Shown: one piece after another, positions 55,042 to 63,995 of the stretch
How positions within the stretch are numbered: position 1 is the stretch's first letter
How the letters are laid out: each line of letters opens with the position of its first letter
DNA from: Polaribacter sargassicola
GTDB taxonomy: Bacteria; Bacteroidota; Bacteroidia; Flavobacteriales; Flavobacteriaceae
Direction of reading: 5' to 3'
NCBI RefSeq assembly: GCF_021991835.1
Contig: NZ_JAHDAU010000005.1
Location: 186,001-250,000, forward strand
Length of the DNA: 64,000 bases
Notes under the pieces: generated by a model
Told to the model about the DNA's origin: nothing
What the model saw: the letters and a program-made list of their open reading frames with translations, nothing else
Database searches by the model: none
Position numbers and translations under genes: made by a program

Positions 55042-57483
55042 ATGAAGTTACAAAAGTTTTTATTTTTTCTATTAATATTGGTAAGTTTTGTTGGTTTTTC
55101 TCAAACATATAAAACATACCAACCAGAAAGAGATAAGATTCATGATTTAGTTCATACAAAATTAAAAGTAGATTTTAATTTTGATAAAAAACAATTAAAT
55201 GGTGAAGCTTGGATTACTGCCAAACCTCATTTTTATGCAACTAATACATTTACATTAGATGCTAAAGCTATGATTATTCATACTGTTTCTCTTAATGATA
55301 AAGAGTTAAATTATAAATATGATGATTTTAAAATTAGCATAACATTACCTAAAGAATATACTAGAAAAGAGGAGTTTACGGTTTATATTAAATATACAGC
55401 ACAACCAGAAAAAGTAAAACAAAAAGGAAGTGCAGCAATAACAGATGCTAAAGGTTTGTATTTTATAAATGCAGACGGTGCAGATAAAAATAAGCCAACA
55501 CAAATTTGGACACAAGGAGAAACCGAAGCAAGTAGCTGTTGGTTTCCTACAATAGATAGTCCTAATCAAAAAACTACACAAGAAATTTACATTACAGTAC
55601 CAGATAAATATGTAACACTATCTAACGGAAAATTAGAAAGTCAAACAAAAAACGGATCAAACAGAACAGATTATTGGAAAATGGATCAAAAACATGCTCC
55701 ATATCTATTTTTTATGGGAGTTGGAGAGTATGAGGTTATTAAAGATAATTATAAAAATATTCCTGTAAATTATTATGTAGAAAAAGAATATGCACCATAT
55801 GCAAAAGACATTTTTGGATTAACCCCAGAAATGATAGGATTTTTCTCTAACATATTAGGTGTAGAATATCCTTGGAATAAATATAGCCAAATTGTTGGTA
55901 GAGATTATGTTTCTGGTGCAATGGAAAATACAACAGCAGTTATACATGGAGAACAAGCTTACCAAAAACCGGGTCAATTAATAGATGAAAATATACAAGA
56001 AAACACAATTGCACACGAGCTTTTTCATCATTGGTTTGGAGATTTAGTAACATCAGAAAGTTGGTCTAACTTAACATTAAATGAGTCTTTTGCAAATTAT
56101 AGTGAGTATTTATGGAGAGAATATAAGTACGGAAAACTAAATGCAGACATGCATTTGGCAGAAGATAGAGAGGCATATTTAAACGGACAAAGTAGTGATA
56201 AAAACTTGGTACGTTTTAATTATGATGATAAAGAAGACATGTTCGATCTGGTTAGTTACAATAAAGGTGGCGCAATTTTACATATGCTACGTAATTATTT
56301 AGGAGACGAAGCTTTTTTCTTAGGTTTAAAAACATATTTAACAGAAAATAAATACAAGGCAGCAGAAGTACATCAATTAAGATTAGTTTTTGAAAGAATT
56401 ACAGGTAAAGATTTAAATTGGTTTTTTAATCAATGGTATTATAATGCAGGTCATCCTAATATAGAAGTTTCTTATGATTACAATACAATTCAGAAAAAAG
56501 TTACAGTAAATTTATTACAACTAAACATAAATGAATTTAAATTTCCTTTGGCTATTGATATTTTTGAAAATGGACAAAAAACAAGACATAATGTTTTTGT
56601 AGATGCCAAAGATGCTTCTTTTACTTTTGATTATAACAAACAACCGACTTTAATACAAATAAATGCAGATGGTGTTTTATTATGTGAAATTAGCGAGAAT
56701 AAGATTTTAAGTGATTATATTTTTCAATTAAAAAATGCTGAAAACTTTGAGCATAGAAAAGAAGCATTATTAGAGGTTGTAAAAAGACAAGAAGAAAAAG
56801 ATGCTTTTAATGCTGTTGTAAATGCTATGAATGATGCTTCTTACAAGATTAGAATTTTAGCTTTACAGAATATAGATTTAATTAATAAGTTTTCTAAAAA
56901 AGATGCAATTCAAAAAATAATTGAAATAGCCAACAATGATAAAAAGACTTTAGTACAAGCTTCAGCGATTGAAACGTTAGGGAAATTAACAGACCCAGAA
57001 CTAAAATCAATTTTCTTAAAAGCTTTAAATAGTGAGTCTTATGCTGTTTTAGGTAAAGCTTTAGTTTCAATGTATTATATTGATAAAGAAACAGCAATTA
57101 GCAAATCTAAAGAGTTGCCAGATGAAGTTAAAAAAATATTAGCGACACCTTTAACTCGTATTTATATTGAAGAAAATGATGAAAACGAACTTCCCTTTAT
57201 AGCTAAAAGTGTATTGTCTGGTATGTTTTTATCAGGAGACGATGCAACAAAAGTACTTTATGAAAAAGCTTTTAAACAGGTTTCTGAAAGCAATAACTCT
57301 GAAGCAATACAGAATTTAGTTGATGATATGGTTGTAAAAGGAAAACAATACAAATCTTTTAATTTTGACAAAGTTGTTATTAATTTAATGCGTAAAATGA
57401 TACAAGATCAAAAGGTTAAAAATTTACCGAATAAAATTAGAAATATAGCAATTATAGAAGAAGCTATTTCTAAGTTATTATAA
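55042..57483 (+). CDS. M1-family zinc aminopeptidase with HEAT-like C-terminus
   Basis: An 813-residue exported peptidase. The signal is FLFFLLILVSFVGFSQ. The M1 domain has SGAMENTTAVIHG near residue 291 and the zinc motif AHELFHHWFGDLV near residue 324, with NLTLNESFANYSEYLW giving the third ligand. The last 250 residues form HEAT-like helical repeats (AIQKIIEIANNDKKTLVQAS). I use the ATG at 55042; a GTG three codons upstream is less likely. It probably trims peptides in the periplasm or at the surface. Confidence 0.93.
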   Translation: MKLQKFLFFLLILVSFVGFSQTYKTYQPERDKIHDLVHTKLKVDFNFDKKQLNGEAWITAKPHFYATNTFTLDAKAMIIHTVSLNDKELNYKYDDFKISITLPKEYTRKEEFTVYIKYTAQPEKVKQKGSAAITDAKGLYFINADGADKNKPTQIWTQGETEASSCWFPTIDSPNQKTTQEIYITVPDKYVTLSNGKLESQTKNGSNRTDYWKMDQKHAPYLFFMGVGEYEVIKDNYKNIPVNYYVEKEYAPYAKDIFGLTPEMIGFFSNILGVEYPWNKYSQIVGRDYVSGAMENTTAVIHGEQAYQKPGQLIDENIQENTIAHELFHHWFGDLVTSESWSNLTLNESFANYSEYLWREYKYGKLNADMHLAEDREAYLNGQSSDKNLVRFNYDDKEDMFDLVSYNKGGAILHMLRNYLGDEAFFLGLKTYLTENKYKAAEVHQLRLVFERITGKDLNWFFNQWYYNAGHPNIEVSYDYNTIQKKVTVNLLQLNINEFKFPLAIDIFENGQKTRHNVFVDAKDASFTFDYNKQPTLIQINADGVLLCEISENKILSDYIFQLKNAENFEHRKEALLEVVKRQEEKDAFNAVVNAMNDASYKIRILALQNIDLINKFSKKDAIQKIIEIANNDKKTLVQASAIETLGKLTDPELKSIFLKALNSESYAVLGKALVSMYYIDKETAISKSKELPDEVKKILATPLTRIYIEENDENELPFIAKSVLSGMFLSGDDATKVLYEKAFKQVSESNNSEAIQNLVDDMVVKGKQYKSFNFDKVVINLMRKMIQDQKVKNLPNKIRNIAIIEEAISKLL

Positions 57484-57623
57484 TTGATTTGTTTTGAGCT
57501 TTTATGAATTTCTTTTCAATTCCATCATAATTACTCTCGGAAATATTAAATTTTATGTGTTATTATAACAAATTTATTCAGTAATCAATTTATAAATTAA
57601 TTTACTTGAATTTTTATTTTGAG

Positions 57624-57665
57624 TAGCTATTGTATAATAACTATTAATATTCAATGTTGTGAGTA
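57624..57665 (+). repeat. Left boundary repeat of the HEPN cassette
   Basis: TAGCTAT (57624-57630) and TGTTGTGAGTA (57655-57665), directly before the HEPN gene. Both are present in inverse orientation just after the gene (58561-58571 and 58585-58591). Confidence 0.7.
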
Positions 57666-57683
57666 ATTAAAACCAACCAGCGA

Positions 57684-58559
57684 ATGCCATTAAACAATTT
57701 ACCAGACAGAGATATAAGGGGATTTGGTAAGGAATATATCGAGAGTCTTGAATATTGGTTGAGAATAGTCATCGATAGAGAATTACGAACAAATTATGGA
57801 ACTAATTATATTAACGCTAAAGATGATAAAGGTAATTTCTTACTTAATGGAAATATCAGAAAAGAGATAGAGACAAGATATAATTCTGAAAAATCACGGT
57901 ACCCAAGACCGATTGATGCTTGTTTATTAGATACTTCAATTGAAATTATAACAAAACCTCATTTATTTAAATTACACTTCAGAAAATATTTTGAATTGAA
58001 TTTCAAAATTGGACGTGAAATGTTGGCTGAAGTTTTAAATCGTCTTATTTATCCAAGAAATTGTCTTTATCATAGTAATCCTATTTCGATTAGAGCTTTA
58101 GAACAAATAGTCTGTTATACTAATGATATTATAGATTCAATAAAACACTATTACTTAGAAAATAATATGAATGAAGAATTTAATGTTCCTAAAATTTTAA
58201 AATTTACGGATTCGTTTGGGAATTCTCAATACAGAGAACAATTCAACCCTAGAAATATTGGTAATAAACATATTAGTTTCATAAAACCTGAATTTTACTT
58301 GTACCCAGGAGATAAACTTAAAATTGAAGTAGAAATGGATACAACTTTTAAAAGAACTGATTATACTATTAAATGGAGTTCTGCGAAAGGAATTAATAAT
58401 GTTGATGATTCGAATATTTTAAATTTATTGATAGAAGAAAGACATATTGGAGATAATATTGATATTCAAATTAGAGTAGTTACGAATGAGAGTTGGCATA
58501 AATTTGGTCGTTGCGATGACTTTTTACTAATTAGATACAGAGTTTTGCCGAGAAAATAA
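57684..58559 (+). CDS. HEPN-motif protein with beta-rich C-terminal domain (possible defence gene)
   Basis: A 291-residue protein. Residues about 15-165 are helical and contain RNCLYH (R125, H130), an Rx4H motif in the context YPRNCLYHSNPISIRALEQI that resembles Swt1-like HEPN domains; HEPN proteins are often RNases in toxin-antitoxin or phage-defence systems. Residues about 175-291 are beta-rich (FYLYPGDKLKIEVEMDTTF, DNIDIQIRVVTNESWHKFG) and may be a sensor or binding domain. It has no signal peptide. An 11-bp perfect inverted repeat flanks the gene, and a large attC-like palindrome follows it, so it looks like a mobile single-gene cassette. The HEPN call rests on the motif and helix pattern, not on a search. 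Confidence 0.7.
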   Translation: MPLNNLPDRDIRGFGKEYIESLEYWLRIVIDRELRTNYGTNYINAKDDKGNFLLNGNIRKEIETRYNSEKSRYPRPIDACLLDTSIEIITKPHLFKLHFRKYFELNFKIGREMLAEVLNRLIYPRNCLYHSNPISIRALEQIVCYTNDIIDSIKHYYLENNMNEEFNVPKILKFTDSFGNSQYREQFNPRNIGNKHISFIKPEFYLYPGDKLKIEVEMDTTFKRTDYTIKWSSAKGINNVDDSNILNLLIEERHIGDNIDIQIRVVTNESWHKFGRCDDFLLIRYRVLPRK

Positions 58560-58560
58560 C

Positions 58561-58752
58561 TACTCACAACACGGTGTATAAAACATAGCTAACAAGTGTT
58601 TAGCCGAAAGGTTCACGCTTATTTGCAAAGTCCGCCAAATTTTTAATTTGGCTTTTAAAAAATGATAAACTAAAAAACAAAATATAAAAATTTGGCTCTG
58701 TGTTAATCCGAAAAGTTAGTGTCTTTTTGCACGCTACGTTTCATACACAAGT
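58561..58752. repeat. Large imperfect palindrome (attC-like) after the HEPN gene
   Basis: Begins TACTCACAACA two bases after the stop codon. Outer arms GTGTATAAAACATAGC (58574-58589) and GCTACGTTTCATACAC (58733-58748) pair at 14 of 16 positions, 143 bases apart. Inside, GCCAAAT / ATTTGGC (58634-58652) is a perfect small stem. The layout, gene followed by a long imperfect palindrome, is that of an integron cassette, but the integron core GTTRRRY is not matched. Confidence 0.65.
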
Positions 58753-58883
58753 CTGTTATTCTTTCAGTTTTTTCTTTCTTTTTAATATTGCCGAAAATTA
58801 AATAAAAATATTAATATTATTTTTCGCATTTTTTAATTTTTTATTAATTACTCAGCCAGAAGCAATAACTGCAAATAAGTTTT

Positions 58884-61244
58884 TTACTTCTCTTTAATAT
58901 AAGTAGTTATGTTTTTAGGGAGTGTAAAATAAAAAGTAGTTCCGTTAGAAACCTCACTTTCTACCCAAATTTCTCCATTATAAAAATTAACTACCTTTTT
59001 AACAATAGAAAGACCAATACCAGATTTACCGTCATTTTCATCTACACTTTGAAAAAGTTCAAATATTTTCTTAAAATATCTTTCTTCAATACCTTTTCCG
59101 TTGTCTTTTATATAAAATTCCCAAAATTGATTTTTATCTTTTACACCAATTTCTATTTTACCAGTTTTATCAACAATACTTTTTACAGCATTTTGAAGCA
59201 AATTTTGAAATACTTGTAAAATTCTATGTCTATTACCTTGTATAATTGGTAGATTATTAGCAACTTTTACTTCTATATTATTAGGGATAATCATTAATTT
59301 TACTAGTTCATTTACCAGGTCATAAGTATTTATATCAGACTCAATCATTTCATTATTATCAATACTGGTATATTTTAAAATCCCTGTAATTAAAGATTCC
59401 ATTTTTTCTATATTTTCTAAAATTAACTGAGAATACATTTTACTTTCTTCGGTTAATTTATTTTCAGCTTCACCATCAATCCAATTAAATAAAGTGTAAA
59501 TACTTCTTAAAGGAGTTTTTAAATCATGCGATACAATTTGTGCATAATTATTTAACTCTTTGTTTTTGTTTTCTAGGTTTTTAAGAAGTTCTTCTCTTGC
59601 TTTGTTGGCATTTAAAATATCTTCAGATTGTTTTTCTATGTACTGTACTAAGTTTACAGATTCATTAATTTCAGACGTGTTTTCTATAGATTCAATATTT
59701 AAAACTTTAGCAATATAACTAAGTCCTTTTATAATTTTTTTAAGGTTTCTGGTTTCTCTTTGTGCATCTTTTCTTTCTGTAATATCTGTAACAGCACCAA
59801 TTACACTTATAATATTATCTTCTTCATCAAGCAATAAAGATACATTTAAATCTGCCCAAATAACAACTCCGTCTTTACGTATGTAGCGTTTTTCTATATT
59901 GTAAGAGCTTACTTCTCTATTAATTAGCTCTTCAAATTTTTTTAAATCTGTATTTACATCATTAGGATGTGTAAAATTAGAAAAAGGCATACCAAGCAAT
60001 TCTTCTTTAGTATAACCTAAAATATCCATAAATTTTTTGTTAGGATAAATTGGTTTACCTTCTAAATCTACCAAAGTAATACCAATACCAGCATTATTAA
60101 AAATTGAATAAAATTTTCTTTCGGTTAGTTTTAATTCGTCTAATTTTATGTTTAGAGTTTTTTGAATTTTGTTTTTTAGTTTTTCTAATTCTTTATTAGA
60201 ATCTGATAATTTTTCGTTTTTAGACTTTAATTTAAAATTATAATACTGTATGCTTAATATAATAGCAAAGATAAAAAGACAAAAAAGGCCAAAAGAGACC
60301 CATTTATAAACAGCGTAAATAAATTGAGATTCATTTACTTTTTTTAAGTCTATTTTATGAACAAGAATTAAAGATTTTTCGCCTTTAAAATTAATGTTAG
60401 TGGTACTATTACTGTTAATTATTAAGTTTTTATAAACATAAATAGCATCTTTTTGAATGTCTGCACCTTTAGATGTTTTTTTAATTTTATTCCAAAGTTG
60501 TTTGTTTGTATTGTATAGAGCCAAACTATCAGAATTTGACACAAAATGACTAAAATTTTGATAAGAATCTTTAGATATTAAATAAAAACCTTTATCATTT
60601 ATTAATTCGAAAGTAGAGTGTTTTGGTTTGCTTTGTGTAATAAGCTTATTAAATAAGCTTTTCATAAAATAATTGATAACAATAACTCCGTTAGTTACAC
60701 CGTCTTTGTCATATATTTTTGTGGCAATTCTAAGTACAGGATTATGCGGGATTTCAATTTTTCCATAATCCATATTTAAATCGATATTAGAAAAATATAT
60801 TTCGTTTTTGCTTAAATTTTTTGCGTCTTTAAAATAATAACGATCACTTTTATCTTGCAGCTTATTTTGTTCTTGTTTTTTTGCAGAGTTAATACCATCA
60901 AAATCTACACGAATGGTTTCTTTCCCTATAGTGTCTAATAGTCTAATTTGGTCGTAAGTAGATTGTAAGTTAGACAGATGAAGAAAATATTCTTCTATAT
61001 TTTTCTTTTTTAGTTCAGGGTAATTATTAAGTCCCCAATGAATAATATCAATATCGGTTGCAAGAGATTTGTACATATCATTAATTAAGATACTTTTTGC
61101 ATCTAAATCATTTGCAGCAGCAGTTTTTATTATTTCTATTTCATTTTGGGTAATTACATTAAAATAATGATTTATAGCAAAGTAACTAATAGATACCAAT
61201 GGTATAAAAATTAGTAAAAGATTTCTTAAATTAATAAATTTCAT
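58884..61244 (-). CDS. PAS-domain sensor histidine kinase, paralogue 3
   Basis: A 786-residue kinase with the same architecture as the pair at 34975 and 37547: membrane helix, double-Cache-like sensor (RYYFKDAKNLSKNEIYFSNI), membrane helix near residue 315, coiled coil, PAS (FYSIFNNAGIGITLVDLEG), HisKA (IVSHDLKTPLRSIYTLF) and HATPase (DNGKGIEERYFKKIFELFQ, IGLSIVKKVV). The kinase core differs slightly more from the other two than they do from each other. It lies 21 kb from them, next to the HEPN cassette, again without a response regulator. Confidence 0.92.
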   Translation of the reverse strand: MKFINLRNLLLIFIPLVSISYFAINHYFNVITQNEIEIIKTAAANDLDAKSILINDMYKSLATDIDIIHWGLNNYPELKKKNIEEYFLHLSNLQSTYDQIRLLDTIGKETIRVDFDGINSAKKQEQNKLQDKSDRYYFKDAKNLSKNEIYFSNIDLNMDYGKIEIPHNPVLRIATKIYDKDGVTNGVIVINYFMKSLFNKLITQSKPKHSTFELINDKGFYLISKDSYQNFSHFVSNSDSLALYNTNKQLWNKIKKTSKGADIQKDAIYVYKNLIINSNSTTNINFKGEKSLILVHKIDLKKVNESQFIYAVYKWVSFGLFCLFIFAIILSIQYYNFKLKSKNEKLSDSNKELEKLKNKIQKTLNIKLDELKLTERKFYSIFNNAGIGITLVDLEGKPIYPNKKFMDILGYTKEELLGMPFSNFTHPNDVNTDLKKFEELINREVSSYNIEKRYIRKDGVVIWADLNVSLLLDEEDNIISVIGAVTDITERKDAQRETRNLKKIIKGLSYIAKVLNIESIENTSEINESVNLVQYIEKQSEDILNANKAREELLKNLENKNKELNNYAQIVSHDLKTPLRSIYTLFNWIDGEAENKLTEESKMYSQLILENIEKMESLITGILKYTSIDNNEMIESDINTYDLVNELVKLMIIPNNIEVKVANNLPIIQGNRHRILQVFQNLLQNAVKSIVDKTGKIEIGVKDKNQFWEFYIKDNGKGIEERYFKKIFELFQSVDENDGKSGIGLSIVKKVVNFYNGEIWVESEVSNGTTFYFTLPKNITTYIKEK

Positions 61245-61295
61245 TCTTAATCTATTCTTAATAAGAATAAAAATAAGTTTTTAATAACTATTTAA

Positions 61296-61321
61296 TTAAA
61301 AAATAGTTAACTATTTTTTAA
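61296..61321. repeat. 26-bp perfect AT-rich palindrome in a divergent spacer
   Basis: Centred on GTTAAC, with arms of 13 bases. It lies between the start of sensor kinase 3 and the promoter of the radical SAM gene. A second palindrome (TATTCTTA, A, TAAGAATA) is at 61253-61269. Confidence 0.6.
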
Positions 61322-61375
61322 ATTATTTTTTTCTCAAGTTTTTTACTTTAAACTAATCATTTTAAAATCAGGTAG

Positions 61376-61383
61376 TATATTTG
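61376..61383 (+). promoter_or_regulatory. -7 box TATATTTG upstream of the radical SAM gene
   Basis: TAnnTTTG match 15 bases before the ATG at 61399. Confidence 0.6.
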
Positions 61384-61398
61384 CACTTTAATTAATTT

Positions 61399-63258
61399 AT
61401 GCCATTAAATACACTATTAATAACACCTCCTTTTACGCAATTAAATACAGCATATCCTGCAACTGCTTATATTAAAGGGTTTTTAGATTCTAAAAATGTA
61501 AAAACAACTCAATTAGATTTAAGTATAGAGTTGTTTACCGCAGTATTTACTAAAGAATTTATAGATGCTATTTTTAAACAAGCAGAAATGCTTGGTAATA
61601 AAGAGTTTCCTTTAGTTTACAATAATAAAGAAGATTACATTAATAAAGTAGATTCTGTAATGGATTATTTACGAGTGCAAGAAGTTACCGCTGCGTACCA
61701 AATTGTACACAAAGAATATTTACCTTACGGACATAGACGTATAAAATTAGAAAAAGATTTAAGTACAGAGTTTGGTAAACTTGGTATTTTAGACAAAGCC
61801 AAACACATAGCTACTTTATTTGTAGAAGAATTGGGCGATTTTATCAACGCCAATGTAGATGAGTTTTTTTCCTTTACACGTTATGCAGAACAAATTGGTA
61901 GAGCCGCTTCTAGTTTTGATACGATTGATGATTGTTTACAATATGAAACTACATTAATAGAAGATGAAATGTTGTATTTGTTAAACGAGCAATTACAACA
62001 AGATACATATAATCTAGTTTGTTTTACAGTGCCTTTTCCTGGTAATTTATTTTCGGCATTACGTTGTGCACAATTTATAAAACAAGAATATCCAAAAATA
62101 AAAGTTGCAATGGGTGGTGGTTATTGTAATACAGAATTAAGACGATTATCTGACCCAAGAATTTTTGATTTTGTAGATTTTATTACGCTAGATGATGGAG
62201 AAGGACCATTATTAAGAATCACCGAATTTTTAACAAGTAAAATAGAAGAGGAGTCTTTAGAAAGAACTTTTATTTGTAAAAACAATAAGGTTGTTTATGT
62301 AGATAAATTACCAAATACTATTTTTCATCACAAAAATTTGCCTGCGCCAAGTTATATTGGTTTGCCTACAAATAAGTACTTGTCTTTTTTAGATGTAATG
62401 AATCCGATGCACAGAATGTGGTCTGATGGTAAATGGAATAAACTCACCATTTCTCACGGTTGTTATTGGAAACAATGTTCTTTTTGCGATGTTACTTTAG
62501 ATTATATTGGTAATTACCAAAATACAACTGCAGATGATTTGGTAAATAAAATTGAAAAAATAATTTCTGAAACAGGAATTACAGGTTTTCATTTTGTAGA
62601 TGAAGCTGCGCCGCCAAAAATGTTAAGAGCTTTAGCTAATAAATTAATAGAAAGAAAAATATTTATTACTTGGTGGACAAACATCCGTTTCGAAAAAACA
62701 TTTACGCCAGAATTATGCGCTTTACTTTCTAAATCTGGTTGTATTGCAGTAACTGGCGGGTTAGAAGTTGCTTCAGACAGGTTGTTGGCTAAAATGAAAA
62801 AAGGAGTAGATATAGGTCAGGTAGCTAGAGTTACCAAAGCTTTTTCTGATGAAAATATTATGGTACACGCTTATTTAATGTTTGGTTTTCCTACAGAAAC
62901 GGCGCAAGAAACCATTGATTCTTTAGAGGTTGTACGCCAATTGTTTTATAATAATTGTATTCAATCTGCATTTTGGCATCAATTTGCATGTACAAGTCAT
63001 AGTCCGGTTGGTAAAAACCCAGAAGAATTTAAAATAAATATTATTGGGCCAGAATTTAAAGGTTTTGCAGAAAACGATTTGTATCACGAAGATCCAACAG
63101 GAGCAGAGCATCACTTATATAGCCAAGGTTTAAATATGGCTTTAAATAATTATTTAAATCACAAAGGTTTCGAAATTCCTTTGCACAGCTATTTCGATTT
63201 TAAAGTACCAAAAGTAACTATCAATAATAATTTGATTTTTAATCATTTAAATAAATAA
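61399..63258 (+). CDS. B12-binding-type radical SAM protein, function unknown
   Basis: A 619-residue protein. The first 330 residues include a cobalamin-binding-like Rossmann part (TLLITPPFTQLNTAYPATAY, VCFTVPFPGNLFSALRCAQF, VAMGGGYCNTELRRL). The radical SAM domain starts around the motif SHGCYWKQCSFCDVTLDY, a Cx4Cx2C near residue 355, followed by FHFVDEAAPPKML, ITWWTNIRFEK and MFGFPTETAQETI. The DxHxxG lower-ligand motif is absent, as is common in this class. It resembles unassigned cobalamin-radical-SAM proteins of Bacteroidota; substrate cannot be predicted. Convergent with a VOC gene. Confidence 0.85.
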   Translation: MPLNTLLITPPFTQLNTAYPATAYIKGFLDSKNVKTTQLDLSIELFTAVFTKEFIDAIFKQAEMLGNKEFPLVYNNKEDYINKVDSVMDYLRVQEVTAAYQIVHKEYLPYGHRRIKLEKDLSTEFGKLGILDKAKHIATLFVEELGDFINANVDEFFSFTRYAEQIGRAASSFDTIDDCLQYETTLIEDEMLYLLNEQLQQDTYNLVCFTVPFPGNLFSALRCAQFIKQEYPKIKVAMGGGYCNTELRRLSDPRIFDFVDFITLDDGEGPLLRITEFLTSKIEEESLERTFICKNNKVVYVDKLPNTIFHHKNLPAPSYIGLPTNKYLSFLDVMNPMHRMWSDGKWNKLTISHGCYWKQCSFCDVTLDYIGNYQNTTADDLVNKIEKIISETGITGFHFVDEAAPPKMLRALANKLIERKIFITWWTNIRFEKTFTPELCALLSKSGCIAVTGGLEVASDRLLAKMKKGVDIGQVARVTKAFSDENIMVHAYLMFGFPTETAQETIDSLEVVRQLFYNNCIQSAFWHQFACTSHSPVGKNPEEFKINIIGPEFKGFAENDLYHEDPTGAEHHLYSQGLNMALNNYLNHKGFEIPLHSYFDFKVPKVTINNNLIFNHLNK

Positions 63259-63266
63259 TTTTTTTT

Positions 63267-63350
63267 AGAAGCTATTTCCTGCTTTCGCTACTCGCTTTTT
63301 TATCGTTCCTCAAAAAGAGCTCAAACAAGCCGCTCAATCAGGGCTAAACT
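63267..63350 (+). repeat. Intergenic repeat after the radical SAM gene
   Basis: Starts 9 bases after the stop codon with AGAAGCTATTTCCTGCTTTC, has a hairpin core (GCTTTTTTA ... AAAAAGAGC) and CTCAAACAAGC, then CAATCAGGGCTAAAC. It resembles the element after hisG (CACTCGCTTTTTT, AAAGAGCTCAAACAA). Confidence 0.6.
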
Positions 63351-63402
63351 TATTTACAAACAATATTTCTTATCAAATAAAATGTTGTCTTTCAACAAAA
63401 AG

Positions 63403-63454
63403 AAAATCCTTATAAAACCAAACCACTTTTAATGTTTAATCTTACAAGGATTTT
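63403..63454. terminator. Hairpin between the radical SAM and VOC genes
   Basis: AAAATCCTTATAA and TTACAAGGATTTT pair at 12 of 13 positions with a 26-base loop; T-rich on the minus strand, so it may end the VOC transcript. Confidence 0.55.
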
Positions 63455-63479
63455 GTTAGTTAAAAAGAAATAACATTTA

Positions 63480-63995
63480 TTATTTTGCGTAAGCTCCAGA
63501 AGAATATGTTAATTCGTAACTATGTGTGTAAACTTCAAAAACAATTCCGAAAGGATCTTCTACATAACACATTTTAAAAGGTTTATCTTTTGGATAATAT
63601 TCTCTTATAGGCATTCTTTGTTTACCACCGTAAGCAATAATTTTTTCAATTAACTCTTCAATATTAGGATCTTGAACACAAAAATGGAAAAGACCTGTAT
63701 TAAAAGGGTTGAACTCTGGCGCTTCTTTAATTCCGTTTGGAAAACAGAATAATTCTACACCAACACCATCAGATGTTGATAAATGTGCAATTTCAAATTC
63801 TGTCCAATCTTCACCAAAAACATCAATACACATAATACCAATAGCAGTGTCTGCTTCTTTTTTTACTGTAGAAGGCTCCATTATTACATACCAACCCATT
63901 ACTTCTGAGTAGAATTTTACCGCTTCTTTAATATTAGGTACTGTAATACCTATGTGAGAAAATGATTTAGGATAATCTTTATTTTTAGTCATCAT
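63480..63995 (-). CDS. VOC-family (glyoxalase/dioxygenase-like) protein
   Basis: A 171-residue vicinal-oxygen-chelate protein with the N-terminal half FSHIGITVPNIKEAVKFYSE and the second half GLFHFCVQDPNIEELIEKII, each contributing metal ligands (His in SHIG, His in FHFC, Glu in VELFCF and Glu in FEVYTHSYEL). The paired halves fit a metal-dependent lyase or dioxygenase; the exact reaction is unclear. It starts 5 bases from the window edge, so any operon partner upstream is unseen. Met2 is an alternative start. Confidence 0.85.
   Translation of the reverse strand: MMTKNKDYPKSFSHIGITVPNIKEAVKFYSEVMGWYVIMEPSTVKKEADTAIGIMCIDVFGEDWTEFEIAHLSTSDGVGVELFCFPNGIKEAPEFNPFNTGLFHFCVQDPNIEELIEKIIAYGGKQRMPIREYYPKDKPFKMCYVEDPFGIVFEVYTHSYELTYSSGAYAK

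Noticed and set aside
58561..58752. Palindrome as a canonical integron attC site
   Set aside because: The GTTRRRY core and an integron integrase are both missing, so I keep only the description attC-like.
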